From JASHPR01 sp963749145 (GTDB lineage: Bacteria; Actinomycetota; Actinomycetes; Streptosporangiales; Streptosporangiaceae), in NCBI GenBank assembly GCA_963749145.1, contig CAVVLN010000001.1:1302001-1366000 (forward strand): a DNA stretch of 64,000 nt, written 5' to 3'. The position numbers and the translations under genes were made by a program. Below are positions 41,943-50,209 of the stretch, piece after piece. The notes under the pieces were generated by a model, which searched no databases, was not told the DNA's origin, and was given only the letters and a program-made list of their open reading frames with translations. The first letter of the stretch is position 1, and the number at the start of each line of letters is the position of its first letter.

Positions 41943-42556
41943 TTACCGGCTCTCATCGCTGGCGCGGGTGCGCTGACCGGGGGTGCCCAGGGTGTCGTCC
42001 AGCCAGTTATAGATCCGGGCCAGGGCCAGACGCTGCGCGCCGACCTGGCAGTGCTCGTCAGCGCCTTCCTCTTCGGTGAATTCCAGGAACGTCTTGGGGC
42101 AGGTCAGGTGGTCGAACAGTAGCCTGGCCTGGCCGGCGAAGAACAGGTCGCTGGGGGCGTCGCAGATCAGCGCCGGGCAGGTGATCTTCTCGGCGATCCC
42201 GTCGCGCAGGTGGTAGTCCAGTTGCGCGGCGGAGCCCAGGCGCGGGGTAGCCGCCCCGAACACCCACTGGGCTTGCCCGGTCGCCCACCGCATGACCGGG
42301 CTGGCCGCGATCCCCCGGGCGAATTCGGCGTCCAGCTCCAGGTCCTCGTCGGCCGCAGCCGCCGCTCCAGATCGGGGACGTCGCCGGCGACGGACCGCAC
42401 GGTCAGGCCCATGTCGTAGACGCCGTCGACGGCGACCACCGCGGCCAGCCGGGGCTCGAAGGCCGCGGCCCGCGGGGCCAGCAGCCCGCCCATGCTCACG
42501 CCCCACAGCGCGATCCGCTCGCTGTCGGCAAGCACAATCGCCTGATCCTCCACACC
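41943..42556 (-). pseudogene. alpha/beta hydrolase, 5' truncated and frameshifted
   Basis: One frame reads GVEDQAIVLADSERIALWGV, SMGGLLAPRAAAFEPRLAAV and VAVDGVYDMGLTV, with the nucleophile elbow GVSMGG. At about 42360, in a CGG/CTG repeat, the gene passes to another frame: AAADEDLELDAEFARGIAAS, CPALICDAPSDLFFAGQARL, and EEEGADEHCQVGAQRLALAR, giving the acid and His of the triad, to the stop at 41943. Both the missing front and the frame break argue against function. The family is the FrsA/DUF1100-like dienelactone-hydrolase-type esterases. Confidence 0.65.
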
Positions 42557-42644
42557 TGCCTTCCTAGCATCCGCCCGGCACAGATCGCCTCGTCCGGGAG
42601 CGCAGGTGAGGTGACCAGTCAGCCCGATGGGTGGTGGCACCAGG

Positions 42645-43124
42645 TCAGACCCGTGGCGCGTACTGGATCGAGCGGAACGGCCAGTCGCGTTCCAGCCATG
42701 CGCGGACCGTGTGGTAAAGCACCGGGTCGAGTTCCGCACGGTCCGCGCGCACCCAGGAACTGACGGCCGCGGGCTGTTCACCCGCGCTGGCGCCGCTCTG
42801 GCTTTCGCCGCGCGGCGGGTAGATGTACACGCAGCCGATGACTTCGCCGGTGCCGGTGCTGAGCACGGTGTAGGTGAACCCGCGGCGCTCGGCGAAGTCC
42901 AGCGCGTGGCGTTCGAGGTCGCGCAGATTGTCCGCCAGGCTCATCTCGTGTGGCCAGCCCGTCCCGGCGAATCCCGGCGTCACCTGGATGTGGCCGATGC
43001 TGGCCGTCCATGCCGCATAGTCCGCGGCGTTGTGCTGGGGGCCGAGCGGTTCCAGCCGGAATTCCCCGGCCGTGAGCCCCTCAGGTACCGCGAAATCCAC
43101 CGGAACGAAGAACTGATCACTCAT
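42645..43124 (-). CDS. GNAT-family N-acetyltransferase-like protein
   Basis: A 159-residue protein. FRLEPLGPQHNAADYAAWTA opens the domain, then ERRGFTYTVLSTGTGEVIGC and VYIYPP (strand four of GNAT), SSWVRADRAELDPVLYHTVR, and a short end LERDWPFRSIQYAPR. The usual acetyl-CoA loop R/Q-x-x-G-x-G/A is not clear; SSWVRADRAELDPVLY stands in its place, as in some actinobacterial GNAT relatives, so activity is uncertain. It lies just before the truncated hydrolase on the same strand. Confidence 0.7.
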   Translation of the reverse strand: MSDQFFVPVDFAVPEGLTAGEFRLEPLGPQHNAADYAAWTASIGHIQVTPGFAGTGWPHEMSLADNLRDLERHALDFAERRGFTYTVLSTGTGEVIGCVYIYPPRGESQSGASAGEQPAAVSSWVRADRAELDPVLYHTVRAWLERDWPFRSIQYAPRV

Positions 43125-43299
43125 CAGGCGATGTTAGCCGGACGGCCATCGCACCCACCGCCCAGCCGCAGCATCTCCCCCGCTGGGCCCCATGGAACGG
43201 CGCCGTCCGGGCCACCCGGTGGGGCCATGGGTGCGGGTCGGCGATCACGAGTACCGACAGCGCAGCCAACGAGCACTCCCCCGCGACCCTGCGATGTCG

Positions 43300-43488
43300 T
43301 CACGATGCAGGAGAACTCGCCGCAGCAGCCTGCTTGGCCACCTCCTTGGCGCGCTCCGCGGCGTAGCGCTTGTACTCGTCACGGATCTGGGCGTACACGT
43401 TCCGGTCGTACTGCGACGTTGCCGCGGCAAAACCGCTCTCAGCCGTAGCAATCTTTGCTGCTATCTGCTCTAGCGTTAGCGCAGCCAT
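43300..43488 (-). CDS. small helical protein of unknown function
   Basis: A 62-residue frame from ATG 43488: TLEQIAAKIATAESGFAAAT, SQYDRNVYAQIRDEYKRYAA, then ERAKEVAKQAAAASS. It looks like one or two amphipathic helices. The ribosome site is weak. No family recognised. Confidence 0.4.
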   Translation of the reverse strand: MAALTLEQIAAKIATAESGFAAATSQYDRNVYAQIRDEYKRYAAERAKEVAKQAAAASSPAS

Positions 43489-43578
43489 GCCTGCATCATC
43501 GCAGCACGGCGGTGATGCCGACCATCACCAGGCAGAGGCTGCGGCCTGGACATGCGTGCCGTCCACCATGACATCCAC

Positions 43579-43739
43579 ATGCCGCGGTCAGCCTGATCCG
43601 GTACCGCCACAGCGACGGCCGGGCCTACTACGACAAGAGGATCGCCGAGGGCAAGGCCCGCAATGAAGCGCTCCGGGCTCTTAACCGGCAGGTCAGCGAC
43701 GCCGTCTGCCGCCGCCTCCAAGCTGACCCTGCCACGTGA
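43579..43739 (+). mobile_element. IS110-family transposase, C-terminal fragment
   Basis: The frame reads SLIRYRHSDGRAYYDKRIAE then GKARNEALRALNRQVSDAVC and RRLQADPAT, stopping at TGA 43737. The motif RAYYDKRIAEGKxxNEAL is the conserved end of the Transposase_20 domain of IS110 elements. The DEDD catalytic part is gone. IS110 elements leave no inverted repeats, so the original ends cannot be seen. Confidence 0.65.
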
Positions 43740-43794
43740 GTTCTCTGGCAGCGCCTAGGTTCCGTGCTGCCTCGGGAATCCGTTACCGCCCCGC

Positions 43795-44034
43795 CTAATT
43801 TTCCCGTTTCGGGCGCGGGGCCCGAGCTTCTGGATACTGGTGCGCCCACCGGTCGTAGACATAGCTGACGGAGACCTTACTGCTGTCTGGGTCGGCGCCG
43901 AATTTCTCGAGGGACCTCGCAAACTCCAGCGCTGCGGCGCCGATCTGATCCGGCTTGTACGCTTTGACGTGCCCGGGCACATCCACCTCGATGGTGACAG
44001 TAAGGATCCTCGGTGTATCCATCGGCGTCATCAC
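43795..44034 (-). CDS. small hypothetical protein
   Basis: A 79-residue protein (ATG 44034, 44031 or 44022). It starts with two likely strands and a helix: RILTVTIEVDVPGHVKAYKP, then DQIGAAALEFARSLEKFGAD, SSKVSVSYVYDRWAHQYPE and a basic tail. Codon use is protein-like. No homologous family is recognised. Confidence 0.5.
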   Translation of the reverse strand: MMTPMDTPRILTVTIEVDVPGHVKAYKPDQIGAAALEFARSLEKFGADPDSSKVSVSYVYDRWAHQYPEARAPRPKREN

Positions 44035-44236
44035 TCCTGCCTATCAAGCGCCGTTGTGTCGACGAGTCGTCAGCGGACTGCCCGGGACAGCTCGGCGGTG
44101 CCGGGTGAGAAGCCCCGGCCCGTTCCCGGGCGAGCTTAGTGTCGTCAGCTGACTGCGGCCGCCGGCGGCGTTGGCGCATCCGCAGGGCGGCGGATGCGGT
44201 CGAGGGCGGACACGGCTGATCGTCATGCCCGACGGC

Positions 44237-44270
44237 TGCGGCTACGGCCCCAGCCGGGGCCGTAGCCGCA
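44237..44270 (-). terminator. 15-bp perfect hairpin after the GlsB-type gene
   Basis: TGCGGCTACGGCCCC (44237-44251), loop AGCC, GGGGCCGTAGCCGCA (44256-44270). No mismatch in 15 pairs. It lies 31 bases after the stop of the minus-strand GlsB-type gene and is the strongest terminator-like stem seen in the window; there is no T-tract. Confidence 0.7.
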
Positions 44271-44301
44271 CGCAGGCGAACCGACGCAGCCTCTGGCCGT
44301 T

Positions 44302-44598
44302 TTAGCGGTGCGCGAACCAGCCGAACCGCCGGGACCGGCCGGACTGCCTGCTGAGCAGATGGTAGGCGAGCAGCAGGACGGCAGCCCCGACGACAGCGGT
44401 GACCCATGTGGACAGGTTGAAGAACCCCTGCAGGCTGTGGATGTGGAACAGCTTGGTGGCTACCCAGCCGCCCAGCAGCGCCCCGGCGACCCCGATCAGG
44501 CAGGTCAGGATGAGGCCCTGTGAACGCTTGCCGGGGATCAGCATATTGGCGAGCAGGCCTGAGGCCAAGCCAAGAACGATCCATGCGATGATGCCCAT
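44302..44598 (-). CDS. GlsB/YeaQ/YmgE-family stress membrane protein
   Basis: A 98-residue protein with three hydrophobic segments: MGIIAWIVLGLASGLLANML, GLILTCLIGVAGALLGGWVA, and WVTAVVGAAVLLLAYHLLS. The first two with the connecting PGKRSQGL are the hallmark of the transglycosylase-associated (GlsB/YeaQ/YmgE) family, often induced in general stress. A Gly-rich motif GAxLGGWVA is typical. The ATG follows TAAGGAGTCGG. A very strong hairpin ends its transcript. Confidence 0.88.
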   Translation of the reverse strand: MGIIAWIVLGLASGLLANMLIPGKRSQGLILTCLIGVAGALLGGWVATKLFHIHSLQGFFNLSTWVTAVVGAAVLLLAYHLLSRQSGRSRRFGWFAHR

Positions 44599-44879
44599 AA
44601 CCGACTCCTTAAGTCAGTGACCAGATGAGGTACGCGGTAGTCGGTAATGCTGGGTAGATCGCGGTGCGAGAGGTATTCTCCCGCGGGTTCTCCCCGTTCT
44701 TTGGCCGTAGCGTCTTGCCGACACCCGTGTACGAAAAAACTCCGGGCTCTGCTGCTGCGCCACCGGGAATCTCGCGGAGGTGCAGCTGCCTGGGTCCGGA
44801 GCAACACCTTTTATATTACTCTTCTTTTACTGTCACGCATAGGACATTTCGCTGCCAATAACAGGAAGGAGGCCCGACG
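44599..44879. other. divergent leader region between GlsB-type gene and a 13-codon ORF
   Basis: No protein gene supported. It holds an AT-rich block at 44810-44860 (TTTTATATTACTCTTCTTTT) rare for this genome, suitable for a plus-strand promoter ahead of the small ORF at 44880, and the GAGAGGTATTCTCC element near 44668 with dyad character. Confidence 0.4.
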
Positions 44880-44921
44880 ATGAGAAGAATTACGCCGAGA
44901 ACGATCAATGTGGGCTCCTAG
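44880..44921 (+). CDS. 13-residue ORF with strong ribosome site (leader peptide candidate)
   Basis: AGGAAGGAGG ends 7 bases before an ATG that encodes MRRITPRTINVGS and a TAG. This is one of the best ribosome sites in the window, in front of only 13 codons. A perfect stem starts 9 bases after the stop. The downstream gene is a lipase at 45148. It may be a leader peptide that couples translation to the stem, or the front of a lost gene. Confidence 0.45.
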   Translation: MRRITPRTINVGS

Positions 44922-44929
44922 CAGCCGGG

Positions 44930-44950
44930 GCCGCCGTCCTGGACGGCGGC
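44930..44950 (+). promoter_or_regulatory. perfect stem after the 13-codon ORF
   Basis: GCCGCCGTCC (44930-44939), T, GGACGGCGGC (44941-44950): a perfect dyad that folds into a 9-bp stem with loop CTG. It can act as terminator or attenuator for transcripts starting in the AT-rich block upstream. Confidence 0.5.
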
Positions 44951-45147
44951 AAGGGAATGTTCTTGATGGTCTCTGGGCCAGGTCGCGTTTCTTGCCGCGG
45001 TCACCCGCGGGGTCCTGCCGGCCGGCACGCCCGGCCCGGCGGGCTCCTGTCCGTTCCCGCTGCCCGTTGATTCTTCCTTGCCAGCAGCCGCCGCCCGGGC
45101 TGCAATGGCAGGAGTGAATCCGCCACCCGGCGCTTTGGAGGTACGCG

Positions 45148-46368
45148 ATGACGCCAGCGGAGATCGGCGCGGTGAGCAGGCTGGGCGGCCACGCGTTTGC
45201 CGGGCTGGTGTCCCGGATCGAGCAGGTGCACCGGGCCATCGCCGGCCGCGCCTTCGCCCCGGTCGGGCCAGCGGGTGCCCCGGCCCGGGTTATCCACGAC
45301 TCCATCACGCGAGGCGTCTACCTCGCGGTCCGGGGTGCCGGTGCAGCGGCAGGGGTGGTGGGCGCGGAGGTGGTGCCGTTTCTTGGTGCCGACGGTCAGC
45401 CCGCCGGCCGTGAACCGGGAGGCAACCTGGCGCTAGCTGCGCTGAACGCGGTGGTCGGCGATCAGCTCGGGCCCGACCTGGCCCCGCTGGCCATCCGCAT
45501 GGCCGTGCGGGCAGATGGATGCGATGTTCACGTGGCTGCGCGGGAGCTGTCGGCCGTCTTCAGCCACCCAACACCCAGGCTGGCGGTCTTTGTCCACGGG
45601 CTGGCCGAGACGGAGGACTCGTGGCAACGGCGGGGCGCCGAATCCGAGCCCTACGGACCGCGGCTGCGAGCGGAATTTGGCTATACGCCCGTCTACATCC
45701 GCTACAACACCGGACGGCATGTGTCCGATAACGGCCACGAGCTGGCCGGGCTGCTGGATGGCCTGATAGCGGCGTGGCCCGTGCAGGTGGACGAGCTGGT
45801 GCTGGTGGGTCACTCCATGGGCGGCCTGGTCATCCGCAGCGCGTGCCACTATGGCCAGCAAGAATCCGCCGCATGGGTGGACCGGGTCCGGCAGGTGTTC
45901 TACCTCGGCACGCCGCATCTGGGCGCCCCGCTTGCCCGGGCTGCCGGGTTCGCGGGCTGGGCACTTGGCAAGATAGCCGAAACGAGGCCGTTCGTGACCC
46001 TGGTCAACGGCTCGAGCCCGGGCATCAAGGATCTGCGCCATGGCTACCTACTCGCCGATGACTGGGCCGATTGCGACCAGGACAGCTGCGTGCGCGATCA
46101 CCGGGGTGACACGCCACTTCTACCCGGGGCGAACCACTACACGATCAGCGCCACCGTCACCGCCGATCCCGGGCACCCGCTCGGCGCAGTGGCTGGTGAC
46201 CTGCTCGTCCAGCCGGCCAGCGCGCACGGCAGGCGCCGCGCTCACCAGCACATCCCCTTTCCGGTGGGCTCACGCCGCGGGCTCGGCGGAATGCATCACT
46301 TCGACCTGCTCAACCACCCCGCCGTGTGGGCAGCGATCCGCGACCTACTCGGCAGCACCGCGCACTGA
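45148..46368 (+). CDS. lipase/esterase-like alpha/beta hydrolase (PGAP1-like)
   Basis: A 406-residue alpha/beta hydrolase. The oxyanion-hole strand is LAVFVHGLAETEDSW, the nucleophile elbow VLVGHSMGGLVIRSAC, and the likely His is in LLPGANHYTISATV. About 140 residues precede the hydrolase core (LGGHAFAGLVSRIEQVHRAI; THxx-free), a helical part found in actinobacterial relatives; no signal peptide. The family acts on lipids, esters or lipid-anchored proteins inside the cell. ATG 45148 follows TTTGGAGGTACGCG. Its last 25 bases overlap an antisense integrase remnant. Confidence 0.8.
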   Translation: MTPAEIGAVSRLGGHAFAGLVSRIEQVHRAIAGRAFAPVGPAGAPARVIHDSITRGVYLAVRGAGAAAGVVGAEVVPFLGADGQPAGREPGGNLALAALNAVVGDQLGPDLAPLAIRMAVRADGCDVHVAARELSAVFSHPTPRLAVFVHGLAETEDSWQRRGAESEPYGPRLRAEFGYTPVYIRYNTGRHVSDNGHELAGLLDGLIAAWPVQVDELVLVGHSMGGLVIRSACHYGQQESAAWVDRVRQVFYLGTPHLGAPLARAAGFAGWALGKIAETRPFVTLVNGSSPGIKDLRHGYLLADDWADCDQDSCVRDHRGDTPLLPGANHYTISATVTADPGHPLGAVAGDLLVQPASAHGRRRAHQHIPFPVGSRRGLGGMHHFDLLNHPAVWAAIRDLLGSTAH

Positions 46369-46440
46369 CGCCAGGCGCTCGGTATTGGTGAACACCGGGG
46401 TGACGGGGCCGAGTGCAGCGGACGGGATCGTGGTGGCCAT
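46345..46440 (-). pseudogene. 5' fragment of a tyrosine site-specific recombinase
   Basis: GGAGGTGCCCC precedes an ATG that reads MATTIPSAALGPVTPVFTNT then ERLA, the start of a common actinobacterial XerC/integrase family, and then switches to unrelated codons with a TAG at 46345. Only about 24 family-like codons remain, with an intact ribosome site. It is the front of a mobile-element recombinase cut by the lipase gene end. Confidence 0.5.
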
Positions 46441-46682
46441 GGGGCACCTCCGAGCTCGGGCTGAGACCCCGATGCTGGGCCAGCTGAGACCCAGCAAGAC
46501 GACGAGAACCTCACGGTAAATCGGTCCTAGCAGTTACACCAGGTCACGCCATCCGCCGCGTTGCCCCGTTGGGCCAGGAGCCAAAGGTGGTTGAGAAGCG
46601 GCCGAGGGGTCTTTCGGCCCTGCCTTGGGCGCGAAGTTGGGGAGAGCCTGGATTTGGAGGCGTGGGGGCAGGAGGTGCTGTC

Positions 46683-47243
46683 ATGCGAGCAGTCATCGTC
46701 TACGAATCGATGTTCGGGAACACCAGGAAGGTGGCGGAGGCCATTGCCGAGGGGCTGGCCGATTGCGCAGAGGTCTCGGTGGTGCCGGTCACTTCGGCCG
46801 ATGCGCACATCCTCGACGGCGCGGATCTCGTGGTGGTGGGCGGTCCCACCCACGCCCACGGGATGTCCAGACCGAGTACCCGGAAGATGGCCGGGAAGCG
46901 GGCGAGGAAGCCGCAGAGCGAGGCTGAGCTGGTACCGGGCGCTGTCAGCGGCCCGGGAGTGCGCGAATGGCTCGCAGCGCTCGGCCGGCTGGAGGTCGCC
47001 GGCGCCGCTTTCGATACCCGGCTCCAGGGACTGCCGGCGTTCACTGGCCGGGCGTCGAAGTCCATCCGCCGGCTCCTCGCGCACCACGGGGCGCGCATCG
47101 CGGCGTCACCCGAGAGCTTCCTCGTCGAGGGCCTGACCGGGGCCTTGGTGGAGGGCGAACGGGGGCGGGCCCGAACCTGGGGAGAGTGCCTGAGCGGATT
47201 GGCTGCCTCCGAGGCGTCGTCGAGGCACCGCCAGGCCTCCTGA
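46683..47243 (+). CDS. flavodoxin-like FMN protein
   Basis: A 186-residue protein of the flavodoxin fold. The phosphate loop is VIVYESMFGNTRKVAEAIAE (T/S-x-x-G-N-T type). A second FMN loop is in DLVVVGGPTHAHGMSRPSTR. The middle carries a basic insertion (KMAGKRARKPQSE) and the end a strand/helix pair (GARIAASPESFLVEGLTGAL). It is probably a single-electron or NAD(P)H-linked redox protein. ATG 46683 is used; upstream frame is not family-like. It is convergent with the MBL gene at 47292. Confidence 0.85.
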   Translation: MRAVIVYESMFGNTRKVAEAIAEGLADCAEVSVVPVTSADAHILDGADLVVVGGPTHAHGMSRPSTRKMAGKRARKPQSEAELVPGAVSGPGVREWLAALGRLEVAGAAFDTRLQGLPAFTGRASKSIRRLLAHHGARIAASPESFLVEGLTGALVEGERGRARTWGECLSGLAASEASSRHRQAS

Positions 47244-47291
47244 CGCCGTTCGCCGTCACGAGCGCGACGGTGCGGGAACACCGCGGAGCCG

Positions 47292-48188
47292 TTAGCGGGC
47301 CCGGCGACTGTAGTCGAAGAAGTTGAGGACCCGCTCCGTCAGCTTGTGGCCGGCGGATGAGCCCGCGCTGCCAGCGTCGGCAGGGTTGCTGAGTTGCTCG
47401 CCCAGAGCCCTCAACGCCGGAGCAAGCACCGGGCCGGCCATCGGTCTTCCGTGGCCCGGCGCCAGCACGCTCGGCTCCAGCCGGGCCAGTTCAGACACAG
47501 ACTCGGTTGCCGCGCGCCAGTTCCAGGTGGCAAAGCGCGGTGGCCCGCCGAGAGTGTGCCTTTGCGACAGGGCGTCGCCAAGCGAATTCAGGTTGACGGT
47601 TAGGACGGCGTCGCCCGGGATGAGGGCACGGTCTGCCTCCCGAAACAGGGCCAGGTGGCCAGGGGTGTGGCCGGGCGTGGGGAAGACCTGCCAGTCCGGC
47701 AGGCCGGGAACCCCTGCGTCCGGGTCGATAGGGCTCAGCCCGTCCTGCCCGGAGGGGAACATCCAGCGCCGCTCGACACCGGCCAAGGCGCCGATGATGC
47801 GGCCAGAGGGGGGCAATGGCAGTTCGTCGGGGTGCACGTACACGGTGACGTCCCACATGCGGGCCAGTTCGGAAGCGGAGCCAGCGTGGTCCGGGTGCAC
47901 GTGCGTCAGCACGATCGCTTGCGGCCGGGCGCCCACCCCGAACAGGGTCTCCGCTGCGCTCCTGATCAACTCGGCCCGGCCCCGCCATGCGGTGTCGACC
48001 AAAACCCAGGTTCCGCCCGACTGCACGAAGTAGACGTTCGAGTCTCGCCGTTTCCCAGTGACCAGGCAGTAGACCCCGGTGGCGACGGTCTCTTCGAGCG
48101 TGGCGCCGTGCAAGTACCTGTCCACGTCGAATTGACGACCCCCGAGCCAGTCCTTTTGTGATGCTTCCACAAGACCAAAGTCCACCAA
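47292..48188 (-). CDS. metallo-beta-lactamase-fold hydrolase
   Basis: A 298-residue MBL protein. Metal motif AIVLTHVHPDHAGSASELAR; a bridging Asp in RALIPGDAVLTVNLNSLGDA; further His in FPTPGHTPGHLALF and LAPGHGRPMAGP. The front NVYFVQSGGTWVLVDTAWRG is typical of glyoxalase II-like and hydrolase relatives. It is a close relative of the gene at 49307 on the other strand, with matching blocks at metal and C-terminal sites. The substrate is unknown. Confidence 0.85.
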   Translation of the reverse strand: MVDFGLVEASQKDWLGGRQFDVDRYLHGATLEETVATGVYCLVTGKRRDSNVYFVQSGGTWVLVDTAWRGRAELIRSAAETLFGVGARPQAIVLTHVHPDHAGSASELARMWDVTVYVHPDELPLPPSGRIIGALAGVERRWMFPSGQDGLSPIDPDAGVPGLPDWQVFPTPGHTPGHLALFREADRALIPGDAVLTVNLNSLGDALSQRHTLGGPPRFATWNWRAATESVSELARLEPSVLAPGHGRPMAGPVLAPALRALGEQLSNPADAGSAGSSAGHKLTERVLNFFDYSRRAR

Positions 48189-48498
48189 TGCTGGACGTGC
48201 AACCAGGGTCGTTGGTCCTTGTGGTCGCGAAGGCCCTCAAGATGCAGATCATCTCATCGGAGTGGACAACGCTCATATCGCGCTGGCAGTAAGGGCCACA
48301 CCGATCGGCGGATACGGATCGTGGAGCGGTAACTGGCGCCAACCACGGAGCGTAACCTGGCAGGTGTCCTGCTCCAGCGCTCTGCCGAATAGTGCGCGTC
48401 CGGGGCCTTGCTCCTACGAAGTTGATTCCGTGTCGTTCTGTCGCGGCCTCGGGTTCGGTGACAGGCTGGTGCGGATGCTCGCGGACGGGAGGCCGGCG
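48189..48498. other. divergent intergenic region, about 310 bases
   Basis: Between the MBL gene start and the dienelactone hydrolase start. Open frames here are low in sense codons and carry no motif. It should hold promoters for both genes. CGATCGGCGGATACGGATCG near 48300 has weak dyad character. I see no other structure. Confidence 0.4.
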
Positions 48499-49212
48499 AT
48501 GGGGGACGTCACGATCTCCACATCCCGGGGCGGGATGCCTGGCTATCTGTCGAGCCCTGGCGGCGGGTGCCCGTGGCCTGGCGTGGTGGTGTTGCACGAC
48601 GGGTTTGGCATCGGCCGGGCCGTGCGCGAGCAGGCGGACTGGCTGGCCGGTGCCGGGTATCTCGCCGTGTCGGTCGACTTGTGCTTCTGGGGGCGCCCGC
48701 CGGTGTGCTTGCTGAGGATGTTCCGTGACCTGCGGGCAGGCCGGGGCCAGACCTTCGAGCAGGTCGACGCGGCGCGGGCCTGGCTGGCGGGCCAGCCCGG
48801 CTGTGACGGCCGGCTCGGCGTCATCGGGTTCTGCGCCACCGGCGGTTTCGCCCTGCTGACGGCCGCAGGTCACGGCTTCTCAGTGTCGAGCGTCAACTAC
48901 GGCCTGGTGCGCAAGGACGCCGCGGACGCGCTGCGCGGGGCATGCCCGATCGTGGCCAGCTTCGGGGCGAAGGACCGGTTCCTGCGGGCCGCGCCGCAGC
49001 GGCTCGACCGGGCGCTCGGGACGCTAGGGATCGATCACGACCTCAAGGTGTAGCCGAACGCCGGGCACGCATTCCTCAGCCAGTCCGAGGATGAGCCGGG
49101 CAGGATTGCCAGCATCCTGGCGCGGATCACTCACGCCGGGTACCAGGAGGCGTCTGCGCTGGACGCCCGCCGGCGGATCATCGCCTTCTTCGACGCCCAC
49201 TTGAAGGTGTGA
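48499..49212 (+). pseudogene. dienelactone hydrolase family gene with an in-frame stop
   Basis: From ATG 48499, after GGGAGGCCGGCG, 184 codons give a dienelactone-hydrolase core: YLSSPGGGCPWPGVVVLHDG, FGIGRAVREQADWLAGAGYL, and the nucleophile block GVIGFCATGGFALL. At 49051-49053 the codon TAG falls where relatives have Tyr in KVYPxAGHxF. The frame then continues cleanly for 52 codons, PNAGHAFLSQSEDEPGRIAS to RRIIAFFDAHLKV, with the catalytic His in AGHAF. So the stop removes the third triad member. A single base change, not a deletion, is the cause, and the loss may be recent. Confidence 0.75.
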
Positions 49213-49306
49213 CGCGGAAGTTATCCCCTGACGTCGGTTCACGGCGGGACCTTCGGCCCTGGGTGGCTGCCGCCTCGATCGCCATGGTGGAAGGGAGGCG
49301 ATTGAG

Positions 49307-50209
49307 ATGAGGGGCGCTGCCAGGCGCAGTTCAGTGGTGGCCGCGCCGGGACGGCCGACGAGGGGCCGGCGGAGTTCTGGGCGCGAGCCGCGCGAAATCG
49401 CGCCCGGCGTGTTCTGGCTTTCCGCCAGCGGGTCCAATGCCTATTTCGTGCGGTCTGGGTTGTCGTGGGTGCTGATCGATACCTCGTGGCCAAACCGCGG
49501 CCAGGTGATCAAGCAGGCCGCGGAGCGCTTGTTCGGGGCAGGCACGCGCCCAGCGGCGATCCTGCTGACGCATACCCACGGCGATCACGCAGGCTCCGCG
49601 CTGGAGCTAGCGCGGAGCTGGCAACTTCCGGTGTACGTGCACCCCGGCGAGCTGCGGCTGGCCGCGGGGAAGTACCTGCCAGAGTATGGGGACCCGATTG
49701 GCCGGTGGCTGATCGAGCCGCTGATGCGCCTCATGCCCCGGCGTGCGGCCCGGATGGCGGCGAAGGCAAGCATCACCGAGGCGGCGCAGGCCTTCCATCC
49801 AGAAACTGGCGTTCCGGGGCTTCCGGACTGGGCGTGCGTCCCCACCCCGGGCCATACCCCGGGACATGTCTGCTTTTTCAGGCCCGGTGATCGGGTCTTG
49901 ATCACGGGCGATGCGGTGCTGACCCTCAATTTCAATTCCTTGCGGGATCTGCTGCGGTTCAAGCAGCGGGTTTCTGGCCCTCCGTGGATCTCGACCTGGA
50001 ACTGGCCGACGGCAAAGCAGTCCGTTGCCGCGCTCGCCAGGCTTGATCCACAGGTACTGGCGCCCGGCCACGGAACGCCTATGGCCAACGCGACGGCGGC
50101 GAAGTTGCGCGCCCTCGCCGAGAGCCTGAATGCCCGCCCACGGGGCCTCTGGTACCTGCTGCTACCCCGGCACCTGTCGCACTCCTGGCTAGAAGTAGAC
50201 GTTTCGTGA
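49307..50209 (+). CDS. metallo-beta-lactamase-fold hydrolase (paralogue of the 47292 gene)
   Basis: A 300-residue MBL protein. Metal motif AILLTHTHGDHAGSALELAR, bridging Asp in RVLITGDAVLTLNFNSLRDL, further His in VPTPGHTPGHVCFF and LAPGHGTPMANA. An insertion of about 30 residues (YLPEYGDPIGRWLIEPLMRL) is absent from the paralogue. The first 28 residues are basic and perhaps disordered. ATG 49307 is preceded by GGAAGGGAGGCGATTG. Its stop overlaps a GTG that opens a short TPR remnant. Confidence 0.85.
   Translation: MRGAARRSSVVAAPGRPTRGRRSSGREPREIAPGVFWLSASGSNAYFVRSGLSWVLIDTSWPNRGQVIKQAAERLFGAGTRPAAILLTHTHGDHAGSALELARSWQLPVYVHPGELRLAAGKYLPEYGDPIGRWLIEPLMRLMPRRAARMAAKASITEAAQAFHPETGVPGLPDWACVPTPGHTPGHVCFFRPGDRVLITGDAVLTLNFNSLRDLLRFKQRVSGPPWISTWNWPTAKQSVAALARLDPQVLAPGHGTPMANATAAKLRALAESLNARPRGLWYLLLPRHLSHSWLEVDVS

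Noticed and set aside
43476..43580. Possible IS5-type transposase piece on the minus strand (VDGTHVQA)
   Set aside because: Only eight residues fit, in the middle of unrelated codons; too short to claim beside the IS110 fragment.
44655..44690. GAGAGGTATTCTCC element similar to half of the padR operator
   Set aside because: Shares only GTATTCTC with the operator and is imperfect; likely chance.
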